DNA of 64,000 bases from Volvox africanus (lineage: Eukaryota; Chlorophyta; Chlorophyceae; Chlamydomonadales; Volvocaceae), in the NCBI GenBank assembly GCA_030268105.1, contig BSDZ01000021.1, positions 1-64,000 on the forward strand. Reading direction: 5' to 3'. Position numbers and translations under genes: made by a program. This document shows, in pieces, positions 11,668 to 22,141 of this stretch. How positions within the stretch are numbered: position 1 is the stretch's first letter; every line of letters begins with the position of its first letter. The notes under the pieces are model-generated. The model did no database searches. It saw only the letters and a list, made by a program, of their open reading frames with translations, and was not told where the DNA came from.

Positions 11668-11753
11668 ATTTTGCTTGAGGTGAACTCGTTTGGATGAGTT
11701 TCTGCTTGGAGTTATTTTCTATCACTTGTTGCTAGGAACGTCTCGAGGGGGCG

Positions 11754-11995
11754 TGTTATTATATGGTGTATCAATTGGGATCTATAGCGATCCGTTCTAG
11801 CAACAATCATGTTGTTGTAGATGTACTCGGCAGTACGCTATCGACCCGTACTCATCCAATCTGTAGCGCTATACGTGCGACTATTTGAGCCAACTCCGGA
11901 CAGAACTATCAAGTCTATTGACTATCAGATACAATGTAACGAATACTTTCTCTCTAAAACGTCAGGCTTCCTAATGTCTGGTAGTCTACATTACA
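11754..11995 (+). repeat. 3' LTR of copia relic 1
   Basis: Starts TGTTATTATATGG directly after a purine-rich tract and ends CTACATTACA. It is homologous to 8095-8336. Confidence 0.85.
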
Positions 11996-12037
11996 ATACT
12001 TCCATATGCAGCGTCCTCGCTGCATCAACTGCAGGGA

Positions 12038-12750
12038 TCATTGAGATTGAGTGGCACGCAAACGAGCCTCTTCTAGAATGGGCCTCATGTCCGGCGAGAA
12101 GTTGCGTGCCGGTTCCCAAAAGTTATGTTCGCTAGAATACCCGGTCAGTTCAACTAAGTACTCATGCACCGTGCGCTTGCGTCTGTGCCTACCCACACGA
12201 CAAGTGAGATAGTCCAGCACATGCTCCACATGATACATCTTCTGCTTGCCTGCGATCCAGGTCTCAGGACCCGGTTCTACCGCTGCAGGGACGTTAGTGG
12301 TATCAGCGACGGGTTCAGTGCCACGGTAGGGGCGGATCAGCGAAACATGGAACGTGGGGTGGATGTTCATGTCAGTGGGCAAGGCAAGCTCAACAGCCAC
12401 ATCCCCAACCATGCGCACAACGGGGTGCGGTCCAATCCAGCAGGGTAAAAGCTTTCAGGACCCTTCGGCAAAGGAGCATAGGTTTTTCGTGCTCAGTAAA
12501 ACTATCTGCCCTCACGAGGAAGTCACATCCCGTTTGGACTTATCGTAGTAATCCGTTGTCTGTTGCTGCACCGCGTCCAAACACGCCTTCACCTCTGTCA
12601 TTCGGGATAAAATGAACTTGGCAAAGGTCGTACCCGCGGGGGCATTCAAGCCTTAAACTCATGCCACACGGGTAGCGCGGGGTGGAACCCATAACTCAAG
12701 AAGAAGGGGCTTTGACCTGTCGAGGTCAAGCCGAGGAACTTTCATGATCT
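12038..12750 (-). pseudogene. Ty3/gypsy (chromovirus) integrase C-terminus with chromodomain, fragment
   Basis: Read on the - strand, 12445-12038 gives WIGPHPVVRMVGDVAVELAL, then HPTFHVSLIRPY, the module typical of gypsy integrase C-termini. After a linker comes a chromodomain-like segment (YHVEHVLDY, HEYLVELTGY, FWEPARNF) and a stop at 12038-12040. In active elements this chromodomain guides integration to chromatin marks. Upstream coding (12450-12750) continues in scraps with a stop near 12448 and frame changes. No LTR or RT is seen nearby. It lies only 43 bp from the end of the copia relic LTR, so one element probably landed near or in the other. Confidence 0.8.
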
Positions 12751-12769
12751 GCCATGATAAACATCAGAT

Positions 12770-13325
12770 AATTATAGCTACAAGTCAGAGGGCTGTCAAA
12801 CACCTTGCAGACAGCCTAGCAGGCACATATCTAGTAGGGGTTATCAGATAGGCTCGCAGATAACCCGGCCCTGCTACATAGCAGGTCCCTTGATAGCCTA
12901 AAGATAGGTAGCAGATACATATCCGGCTATGCCTGCGTTGCTAGGCCTAGCACCTCCTATCGGATAGGGGTGCCTCGCATAAGGTATGTGGATAGATAAG
13001 GTACAAAATGTTTGAAATGTGGCCAGTGAAATGTCTCTGCCTCCTCTACCTGTGTGCTTAAAATATAAAAGATCGGGAAATAATAAGCAATACACGATAA
13101 GCCGTGTACGTTTTTGTCTGACACCATCTGATAGCCTAGCAGGCCTATCCCGCTAGGCGAGAAGCATACTAAGGCCTAGCAGGATAATAGCCGGCGATTA
13201 GCAGGCCCTTATTCTGACCTAGCAGTCCAAGCATGCACTGGGGGCCCTAGCAGGTCAAGCTACTAGGGCCTTGATAGCCTAGCAGCGTCGGCTGCTGGGC
13301 TATCTGCTAGGGGGGTTCTCGTGCA
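12770..13325. repeat. Island of CTAGCAGG-type hairpins
   Basis: The word CTAGCAGG or close variants recurs at least seven times, mixed with GATAGCCT/AGGCTATC arms. The clearest hairpin is 13273-13304, with arms GATAGCCTAGCAGC and GCTGCTGGGCTATC around a GTCG loop. Another pairs CTCCTATC with GATAGGGG near 12951-12968. There is no open frame of note. The identity is unknown; a non-autonomous DNA transposon or rearranged palindrome cluster is possible. Confidence 0.6.
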
Positions 13326-13612
13326 GGGCGCTGTTGTATCGCCCATGAGTTATTAGTAGGGATAAGGATTCATATTTCAACACTGTGATGCTCCCAGGTG
13401 GTAGTAAGCTAGTGTCATCCTATTCTTCATGTATCTTCCATAATGCGTGAGGGCTCGCTTGCTTTATTTAACGGACGCAGGCAAATAAACCTCCTTCCAG
13501 CAGCAAGCAGCGAATTGTTTTGTGGCTTTATAGACCTATGCGTGCATGCGTGGACAGCTTGGTGTAGAATCACCACGATAATCTTGATAATCATTTCTGA
13601 TCTATCTGTCGT

Positions 13613-13716
13613 TGTTGTATCTCTGTTGTGTCGGCCAACAAAGGCCCGATCGGAAGGATGATCATCTGAGGTCCAGGATCCTTTGACACTGCCAGTAGAT
13701 ACCCCAGGATACTACA
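13613..13716 (-). mobile_element. Solo mini-LTR, family A (inverted)
   Basis: A 104-bp copy reading TGTTGTATCTCTG to GGATACTACA on the + strand, which is the reverse complement of the 5940 copy. It is flanked by a perfect duplication GTCGT (13608-13612 and 13717-13721). Confidence 0.85.
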
Positions 13717-13721
13717 GTCGT

Positions 13722-14850
13722 TAACATATGACAAGCCCTTTGCTTTAGGGCACGCATGATACAACAGTTTACACTACTGCAACGTGAGCACGGTCTCAAT
13801 ATATTATCAATAATACGTAAGCCAAGATGCTATGCTAGCTCCCGGGTGGCTGGCTGTTCGGATGGATTATTATCCATACAGTGCGTGATGAAAACTATCA
13901 CTATTGCCTACTGTACTCCAAGCAATATTCGTATCTATATATGTTTTTGCATTTGTGACCTAACGTATGTATGGCGGATCGCAAATAAAGCACCAAGTGG
14001 CGAGTTCCCGTTGAAACAATGCAACTGATGAGCGAAGGCCGTCATGGAGGTGTCGTTGTTGCACACAGGGTTGGATGCATATAGGACTTATTTGTTTTCG
14101 GCTCGCTCCACACGCCTAGCTCGCTTCATGCATCGATCCGCAACTAAGCCTTGATGATTACTTGATGGGCCCGACAAATACCACTTAAGTACGTATCCGG
14201 GCGTCGCGGTGTGCTTATCGTCAAGAACGGGAGTGTGCATATGTATTAGATGTATATATGGCTGGGCGTACGTTGGTGAGCTGTCTCAACCTAACATCTA
14301 TTGAAAGGATAAGAGTGCGGATATGGAGTGGGGCGGAATTTCAATAAGGGTGGGTCAGGGCGGTGGGCCGGTTTGACGATGGGGTTCGTAATAACCGTCC
14401 ATCGCCCGTACCTTCTGCCCGCATCTGCCACTCCGCTGATGTTCGCTGCTGCTGAATATAGTAATGAAGTCTATTGTTTATCACAAGGGATTTCCATCAA
14501 AAAGAAAAAAATAAATAGCTGAAAAATTACTGGCGAACGTTACTGACGGGAAATGCATGTGCGTGGAAGGTGCAGCGGCAGCCAGGGTGTCAGCGCGCAA
14601 CGGCGGTTAGGTTGATTGCTGCCAACAACTGGGCGATGCTATGCTGTTTCAACCATGCCTACCTCTCCTGAGCACGCACATCCTGCAACAAAATAATGTT
14701 CGATAGAATTAAAAGTTTTTCCATGAACTGTTTCCTTGAAGCCTTACCTCTACCTGCAACATCCAGAGGCGTCCCGGTGTGTACGTACGGGGCAGCAGCA
14801 GGCAACGTCCGCCCGCCGTGCTTTACTACTTACGCAGAGTCCGGTCCATT
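13722..14850. other. 5' flank of pherophorin B, no other gene seen
   Basis: Only short, unrecognised open frames are present. The stretch ends in the promoter of pherophorin B. Confidence 0.4.
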
Positions 14851-14859
14851 CGTTGTGCA

Positions 14860-14868
14860 TATAAAAGG
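14860..14868 (+). promoter_or_regulatory. TATA box of pherophorin B
   Basis: TATAAAAGG lies 54 nt before the ATG at 14914. Transcription would begin about 25-30 nt downstream, giving a short leader. It is the only clear TATA box near a gene start in the window. Confidence 0.6.
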
Positions 14869-14913
14869 TAGGAAGTTGAAGTTTTACTAACTTCATATAA
14901 TTTGGCAGAGAAG

Positions 14914-16068
14914 ATGGCTGGAAAAGCCTTCTTTGTCAGCGCAGCACTGGCGTTGATCTGGTAGGTGCAATTACAGCGAGGAAACTATTACAGGCGGTTA
15001 ATCTTAACGGGGCATGTATTATTTCAATTTAAAGTATTTTAATTAATAAACATATATTTAATAATACATCAGAAAAAACAAACAAGTAAATGGTTAATAG
15101 TTACCAGCGGCGTGTTTATCCGGCATGCATGAATAGCCATGTGGTGACCGCTGGAAAACCCACCCTGCCTTTTGCAGGGCTGCCTGTGCTAATTCCCAAC
15201 AAGCTGGATATGGAGATTACTATGATGCGTCTGGAGAGCAAACAGGCATCTTCCCGGCCTTTCCTTTTCGAGATTGTGCCACTAAAGTTGGCGCTTACCG
15301 TTTCTCGCCGACAGTGAAGTCGTACCCTGGCGGCAAGTATTGCTTCACCATCAATGTCCAAACCCAGAATTGCACCAACGCGTGTTGTTCGGCGGATTTG
15401 AACAAAATTGAGGTAACATGGCGAATGTCGTTAGTAACGGGTAGTAGTGGTAGTAGTACTACAGAGCGGGCCGCATGACTACGGCTCAGCAACAGCAGTG
15501 CAATTTGGTATTCGGCTGTTGCACATTCGCAGATTTCAAACGCACGCATACAAAAGCCGTCCATCGTGTTTTATAGAATCGTCGTAAACATTTTTTACAT
15601 ATTCGGCAACACTCCATCCCCTCCCCCCACACACAGTTCAACGTTTCCGACAGCTGCCTTGTTCAGCCGGCAGGAGAGGTGAAGGCCACTATTAATGGCG
15701 TCCCCACCCGGGTCGGTGCCACCTACGATCGCCCCGTCAATGGGCGGAACGGTTCGGCGATCCTGCGACTCACGCAGCTGGGGCTCAACCTCACGACCGC
15801 AGCCGACGCAGAAGTGTGCCTAACGCTGAAGACCAACCGCTTGGGCAAGGGTTGCGGCACTCTGGAGCAAATGTGCGTGCCGCCACCGGGGGCCCCACGG
15901 GGAGTCTGTGCTGCAGCCCTGTACGACACGGTGTGCCAATGCTGTCCAGTCTCCATATTTCCAAATTTGGTTCCGTACTTGGATCGCCCTCCCTCACCAC
16001 AACCGCCTTCGCCACCGCTGCCACCATCTCCTGCACCACCATCACCACCGCCCCCGTCACCTCGACCT

Positions 16069-16100
<32 letters not shown>

Positions 16101-19007
16101 GCCACCGCCTCCTCCTCCACCGCCACCGCCACCTCCACCACCTCCACCACCGCCGCCACCGCCACCGCCACCTCCACCACCTCCGCCACCGCCTCCTCCA
16201 CCTCCTCCACCACCGCCGCCACCGCCACCGCCACCGCCACCGCCACCGCCTCCACCTCCACCGCCACCGCCACCTCCACCACCTCCGCCACCGCCTCCTC
16301 CACCTCCTCCGCCGCCGCCCCCACCGCCACCGCCACCGCCTCCTCCTCCACCTCCACCGCCTCCACCACCACCACCTCCACCTCCACCTCCACCGCCCCC
16401 TCCTCCACCCCCGCCACCCCCACCGCCGCCACCCCCACCACCGCCTCCCCCTCCTCCACCACCCCCGCCACCGCCACCGCCACCTTCTCCTCCTCCCCCA
16501 CCGCCTCCGCCACCTCCTTTGCCGCCGTCTCCACCACCGCCACCGCCTCCTCCTCCACCGCCACCCCCACCCCCATCTCCACCTCCACCTCCTCCACCAC
16601 CACCACCCTGCAATGTTTGTGTGTATGCTACAATTCAGCCCCCTTTGCAGGACGTACGCCCCTACGGATACGATCTCGCTGCATGCTTTCGCATACAGAA
16701 GGATATTTCGGACCACCTAAATGCCGCCATCATAGAAGCTGGCCTACCAATGGTGTCCTACTTCTCTCTAGATCCCAGCCGCTGCGAGAATCTGGAAGTC
16801 AGTATTTGCGGCACCTTTGCCTCCGTGGCCGACGCGCAGAGCTTCCAGACCTCCGCGAAGCAGCTGATGCCCGTCCTGGTGGCTGCAGCCGCAGGGGGCA
16901 GTGTGTGCAGACCAGAGCTGGAGGGGTACACTGTGACGGTGACTACGGGGGTCGACAGCTGCCTCCCGCTCTCTGACTCTACGAGCTGCAGGCTGCCCTT
17001 CACGCCCTTCCCCAACAGCACGTAAGTCAACATCGCCACGCAGTCGTCTGTCGTCAATAATAGGGTTGGAAGGAAGACAGACAGCAGCTGAAAGCACCCT
17101 TTCTGTTTCCCCTCATGCAGGTGCAACACCACTCAGGGCATTTTGCCCTTCATTGTGGATACGCGGTTTAAGCAGGGCGCCAAGACCGCCACCACCACGG
17201 AGTACTGCTTCACCATCGAGACTACTCCGGCGTACCAGATGGCGCCGGTGAGTGAAGTGCATGATTGAGAGTCGTATATATGTCGTACAGGTGCTGCTGC
17301 TGCTGCGGTGGTGGCGGCGGCAGGTGTGCGTGGCTCACTCTCAGCGGCGCGTCCTCAGCCGGTAAATGCCTGGTTAGGATCGCATGCATAATTGTCAGGG
17401 GTTATACGATGTGCATAACCCCAAAACCTGCATACATAGCACTTGTCGCACGTCACAGGGATTAATTAGAGCTGTTTACGGAAGGATTCGGTTCCGCAAT
17501 TGACGATGGTGCACATGTTTTCCCAATCATGGTACCAGTCATAGAGTGTCCTCAACAATAGCTGGCATCCTTACTCTGCAAGGTCTTAGTACATATTTAT
17601 TGTGTGTATATAAACACTATGCTGTCTTCACCTCTCTTGCGGTGACAGCACAGCACTCTGCCCCCAACTCGCTTTCTGTTGACTACAGAACTCCTGTGCC
17701 GGCGCTGATGTCCTGTCCAAGATTGCGTGGTATGCGAGTGAGTAGTACGACAGAGCCCATAATGCATCACAGTCCATAATAACGTGAAGTATAATTAAAA
17801 GTTAGAAATAAATAATGTTTTGCCATTTCTACAATTAGGAAAAACAACAGGACGATTGATGGTGGTCAGATAGATGTGGCTGATGTGGCGCTATCTTCGG
17901 ACTACAGAGCGGAGCGAGGTGCAATTCCACTGCGGGATATTGGATGGATGCATGACTGCATGAGTGAGGCGGCTGCCTTCCTGTCAGGCAGGGCCATACA
18001 TACATGGACATATACATACATACGGCAGCATTGGCCCCTGGCACGTGTATGTGAACCTTGCATAATGTAATCACCTGCTGATGCCGCTGGCAGATCAAAA
18101 CAAGAGCTCCATGGTCAACGCCATCAACCTCTATCCCAGCTCCGGAACCGCATCCACTCGCTCGCCGTCCTGGGGAGCAGCCGGGACACGTTCGCTTCAG
18201 GGTGAGTACGTAGTTCTACTCATACAAGTAACCTGCATACCGGTTCAAGAATGGTTTAATAATAAAATCCGAATAGGAGACAGCAGGCATACATTCAATT
18301 GCTACAGCAGCAAGAAGCAGGCAGGGCAGATAGACGATGAGTATTCTTGGTGCTGTTGGGGCGGACCAAGCTGCCTTTGCCCTGCCCCTTCGATTTGCCT
18401 GTCCCGCCTATCCATCCATCCACCCATCCGCCTACCCTGCCCCCTGCTGTATGGCTCTATCTATCTATCTGCAGTCGGCCCTCTCGACTGGACCTTGGCC
18501 CAAGCGGACGGTGGTCGTGTGTGCGTAGAGTTGAAGAACCCAGCGACCATGGACGACATCTGCCTGGGATTCCCCGCCCAGTGGTGAGTCGTGAATGCAT
18601 GGTGATGATTATGATGAGGGATTTGGAGAGGAGGGCGGGGGAATACATCCGTTGCGGCGGCAGCGGCGAATCAAGGCAGGGGAAGTGTTACACAGTTACT
18701 TGGTTGACGCAGTGTATAGCTGCGTGCCGCTCCGTGCTGCTGCACGTTAAAACGTATAAACGGAACGATGGTAGGTGTACACATCTCTCTCTCTCTCTCT
18801 CTCTCACACTATCATCATTATCATTATATTACTAATTATGATCATTATTATTCGTGTACTCTAACTTTTATTATTAATATCACTATTGCAAACTGATGGA
18901 ACTTCGGACTTGCTCCAACTCGCGATCCAACCCGCAGCTATGTCAGCACATTCGGCAATGGCACAGAATGCTGTCCCAGTTATCGCGCGGGCTACAGCTT
19001 CATTTGA
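14914..19007 (+). CDS. Pherophorin B
   Basis: Secreted extracellular-matrix or cell-wall glycoprotein; 709 residues from eight exons: 14914-14960, 15178-15412, 15637-17021, 17121-17247, 17689-17737, 18094-18201, 18475-18583 and 18938-19007. The signal peptide begins MAGKAFFVSAALALIW, and intron 1 splits a Trp codon. The N-terminal pherophorin domain (about 25-205) has GGKYCFTINVQTQNC, CCSADLNKIE and an NVS glycosylation site. The rod (about 212-418) is nearly all Pro. The C-terminal domain (about 419-709) ends in ECCPSYRAGYSFI. The start is chosen because it gives a signal peptide and lies 54 nt after a TATA box. Exon 4, its preceding intron and the end of exon 3 match pherophorin A exactly over about 450 bp. 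The family is certain; the exon model is inferred. Confidence 0.92.
15988..16608 (+). repeat. CCN-repeat tract coding polyproline rod of pherophorin B
   Basis: About 207 codons, nearly all Pro, with a few Ser, Arg, Ala and Leu at the edges. The complementary strand is GGN-rich and throws up long Gly or Val/Glu open frames that are not genes. Confidence 0.9.
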
Positions 19008-19444
19008 TGCTGGTGGCCTGTGTCTATGTGCGGGGCGGCCTCAACAGCAAGCGATCCGTCCACGAAACCGCATATCCGCCCCGGGTGGGGACATTGAAGG
19101 TTTATGACACGTATACGTTGCCATGCCTGATATGCGTGAATTCTGGATTCTGGATTCTGGATCGGAGCTGGATGGGTGCCTGTAGATGAGTACATACCCA
19201 ACATACACCTAGCAGCTTATCACCCGTGAACGGGCATCAGTAACCGATTGGTTGGGGTTTTGGCGACCACCAGGCCACTGGTGTCGACCAAGTAGGACTC
19301 GGGGCCGGGGGGATAGAGTTGCTAGGCAGGGCGGGTCCCATTATTACTGGCGGTGCGATGTAGAGGAATATGCCGCGTCGTCTAGCCGTACCTCCGGGTG
19401 GTAGGTACGTAGTTGAAGTGACGGTGGCTAGAATGTACTGGTAG

Positions 19445-19544
19445 TGTAGTGGTTGAGAGCCGCAAAGGCCTCTCAAGATGCTGATGGGGTGCTTCTGCAC
19501 CTTTTTATCGTGGAAGTGCGTTACCGGAGGACACGGCTACTACC
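19445..19544 (-). mobile_element. Solo mini-LTR, family B (inverted), downstream of pherophorin B
   Basis: A 100-bp copy, TGTAGTGGTTGAGAGCC to GGCTACTACC on the + strand, with a perfect duplication GGTAG (19440-19444 and 19545-19549). It lies 438 nt after the stop codon and just before TGTAA, so it may be inside the 3' UTR. Confidence 0.8.
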
Positions 19545-19560
19545 GGTAGGGCAATTATGG

Positions 19561-19565
19561 TGTAA
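19561..19565 (+). terminator. Possible polyadenylation word TGTAA of pherophorin B
   Basis: TGTAA is the usual poly(A) signal of volvocine algae. This occurrence is about 550 nt past the stop. Only the five-base word supports it. Confidence 0.3.
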
Positions 19566-22141
19566 GTTCGTTTGGGGCATGATAAAAACATGTTATGTGA
19601 TTACCAAAGATTGATTCCTGTCACTCTACAGGGACCCGCGATTTGTGGCTTGTTTACATGCTTACATCAAAAATACATATATGTGGTCAGTTGTTAGGCC
19701 TAATGATATTCGTTAATCCTTTAGATCTTCCACATACATTCTCTCGTCAGGTGTCTTCGACAGGTTTTTATCTATGGTGTCTAGCTAAGCGCCTCATTAA
19801 TTGATCGTTAATCCACCGTTCATCGATGATTTAGCCGAAGTGCTTCAGGTTCACGCTTGCAGTGATGCCGTCCCACAGTGGTGTCGTGGCTGGGTGCATT
19901 TGCAGGTGTCAGATGGACCCGTGTCCTGACATTTCCGGATTGCGGCTGATGGGGGATGGGGGCTATGGACCGAAGACCGAAGAAGTTTATGTGTGTGTAT
20001 ATGAGGGGGGTTGAATGCGGACGTGGATGAGGGGTAGCAGCGCCTGAGGAGCGTAAATCGTACGGAGGATTACACAAGCGCGTGCGTGTGCCTGTAACTG
20101 ATGCTGATGCATGAATGAATGAAACTCTATCCCACCTGCCTTTCTGTTTGTGTATCGGTCCGTCTATGTATGTGTCCAACTGTCTTGGCAGCTACCCGCA
20201 CGCAAACACCGCATTTTATTCATGGTAGCATGGCAGTCTTGCAACATGCATGTCTTAGTTGTGCCTGGCACATACGCGCCATGCCTTTCGCTTCACCTCA
20301 GCACTCACCTCAGGGTTATGAAGGGGAAGGGGAAGGTGGAAGGGGTAGTACTCGGAGGGGTAGTACTCCCCTAATATCGTTGGCGCGTATCCCTTCTATC
20401 TTTGAGCGTACACCTATCGGACACAAGCAGGTGATGACGGTCTAGGTGGGGAGATAGGTTGGCCGATCCAGAATTGTCGTGCAGGTAGATTACATATCTC
20501 TGCAGGCTAACTCACCCGTCATTCACCAGCGGCGTCACTGGTATCATGTCCATTTTTAAGCACGTGCATAATGTCTTTTCCTGGGGCGGTTGGGCCCCCC
20601 AGGGCATGTGTCATCCCGCTGGAGGATGACCCCTCTCCCAGCGGAGCTTGTGCCGATCTATCGCGGATGCGCCTCTAAGCCCTTCAAGCGGTGGTCCTCT
20701 GGTCGCCGGCAAACCAGAACACACACGAGGACTGCCGGTTGGGCACTGCGGTCGTGTCTCTGGAGAAGGATACATAAATTTGCACGACGCCACGTACGGT
20801 ACTGACACGAGCACCGTCGTCGCATTATTGCATGGATTTGCTCCAACTATTAGATATGCCACGCTTGCCTGACTTACTGGCACTCCGCTTGCGGGGGAAG
20901 AGGGGGTTAGCTTGCACAGCGCCAGAAACGTCCGTCACAGCTGTGCACAGCAGTGGCACACGCAAGTTAAGGCTTTCCCTCTTGCCGTTATTGCTTCACG
21001 ACAATCGAGGCCACCCCTCCTTGATCCTCTACTCTTGACGTCCAGCTATCGTGTGCACGCTGCTGGCATATCGATGTAGTCTTTCTTTCATTTGCCGGTA
21101 TGCGTGCATGATGACCAATAGTGAGCAGGGAAGGACAGCGCCCCTACCCAGGTCGGGATATACGTACATGTACCCGTGCATGATGAGTTGAGCGCCTCGG
21201 GGTTTTCTGGATCGTAAAATCATACATATGCGCCGGCTGCTGTTGGTGTGTGTAACCCAGGCATAGGTACGGCCGAACCACCTTTACCTGGCCATAAATC
21301 TTATCTGCTGCTGCGCTATCTACCTATCTACCTACCTGCTCCTGCGGCTTACCCTACCAAGCTTAAACACGCCAACTACCGTGAGGAACGTTATCCTGAT
21401 CATCATGCGGATTAAACATCTTGAACATGTTTTGGCGATTTGGTCATAACCATGCATGCACGAGCGATAATCCAAATACATCAAATCCCTGCCTGTAGCT
21501 GCGGTATAGTAGGGATGGATCGACGGGATCGCTGACCTTTCGCACCGCTATGGTTGTGCTGTGAGGTTTCGTCAAGCGAAACCATATGGCTCATTGCAAA
21601 GTCGCTATCCGTTCGTTCGAAGCAAGCAAACACAGCTGTCGTAGCGGGGCCGAGGAGCCTTGTGAGCGAGGCAGGAGAGAATATATATTCTCTCCTGCCT
21701 CCAAATATGGATCGTGAATGCTTCCTCATTTTGATGCCTGGTCAGTAGGATCACGCGACCCCGTAAACCTATGCTGTTTCGCCAGGTGCTGGTGTAGACC
21801 TGTGCAACTGGCTGATCGTGCTGTCCCTATAAGAATGCTCTGCAACGGCAAACAACAGAAGAGCCATTCCTGATTTGAATTATCATAATCATTATCCGTA
21901 TCAATTAATTTTGTTTTAACATTTGGGAAATGAAAGAGACAAATAATTCGTCATTGGGCCTTCGCATGCCCGCAAGCAACATCCCCGGGTGCGTATCCGG
22001 GAAACGAGCATGCTGCTGCTGCTGCGCGCCCGCCCACCGTGTACGTCACCTATCGATGTGGGATGACCTCTTGCAACGCAGCATAACTAATAAATAGACA
22101 TTTTGTCCTATCTTTTATAGCATTTCTGCTCGGCACGCACG
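19566..22141. other. Intergenic region between pherophorins B and C
   Basis: No gene was recognised on either strand. The region holds the palindrome at 21669-21700 and GGGGAAGG/GGGGTAGTACTC short repeats near 20325-20375. No clear TATA box was found before the pherophorin C start at 22142. Confidence 0.4.
21669..21700. other. Perfect 32-bp palindrome
   Basis: The arms AGGCAGGAGAGAATAT and ATATTCTCTCCTGCCT are exact reverse complements with no spacer. This could form a cruciform or be the end-to-end joint of an inverted duplication. There are no flanking genes. Confidence 0.9.

Larger units (their letters stand above)
8095..11995 (+). mobile_element. Decayed Ty1/copia retrotransposon (relic 1)
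   Basis: Two LTRs in direct orientation (8095-8336 and 11754-11995) flank a degenerate internal region. Immediately inside the left LTR is GGTTATGAGCCCC (8340-8352), complementary to the anticodon region of tRNA-Met. This resembles the half-tRNA primer of copia-type elements. A purine tract, CTCGAGGGGGCG, precedes the right LTR. Inside, only scraps of pol can be read: an integrase-like piece LLGLVHQDVCG near 9658-9690, then an RNase H piece at the 3' end. Stops and frameshifts are frequent, so the element is dead. The left LTR start has diverged and no target duplication is visible. Confidence 0.8.

Noticed and set aside
15723..16613. Long minus-strand poly-Gly and Val/Glu open frames opposite the rods (also at 23112-25700 and 46877-49163)
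   Set aside because: They are the complement of CCN codons, which cannot contain stop codons on the other strand. The composition is explained entirely by the Pro rods, and they lack independent splice or start signals.
15908..16720. Plus-strand His/Arg-rich and Thr/Ser/Ala-rich frames inside the rods
   Set aside because: They are out-of-phase readings of the Pro codons. The true frame is fixed by the conserved pherophorin domains on both sides.
20325..20880. Frames at 20590-20883 on both strands as a small gene
   Set aside because: Three overlapping frames on both strands are equally open, as expected from local GC content; no motifs were found.
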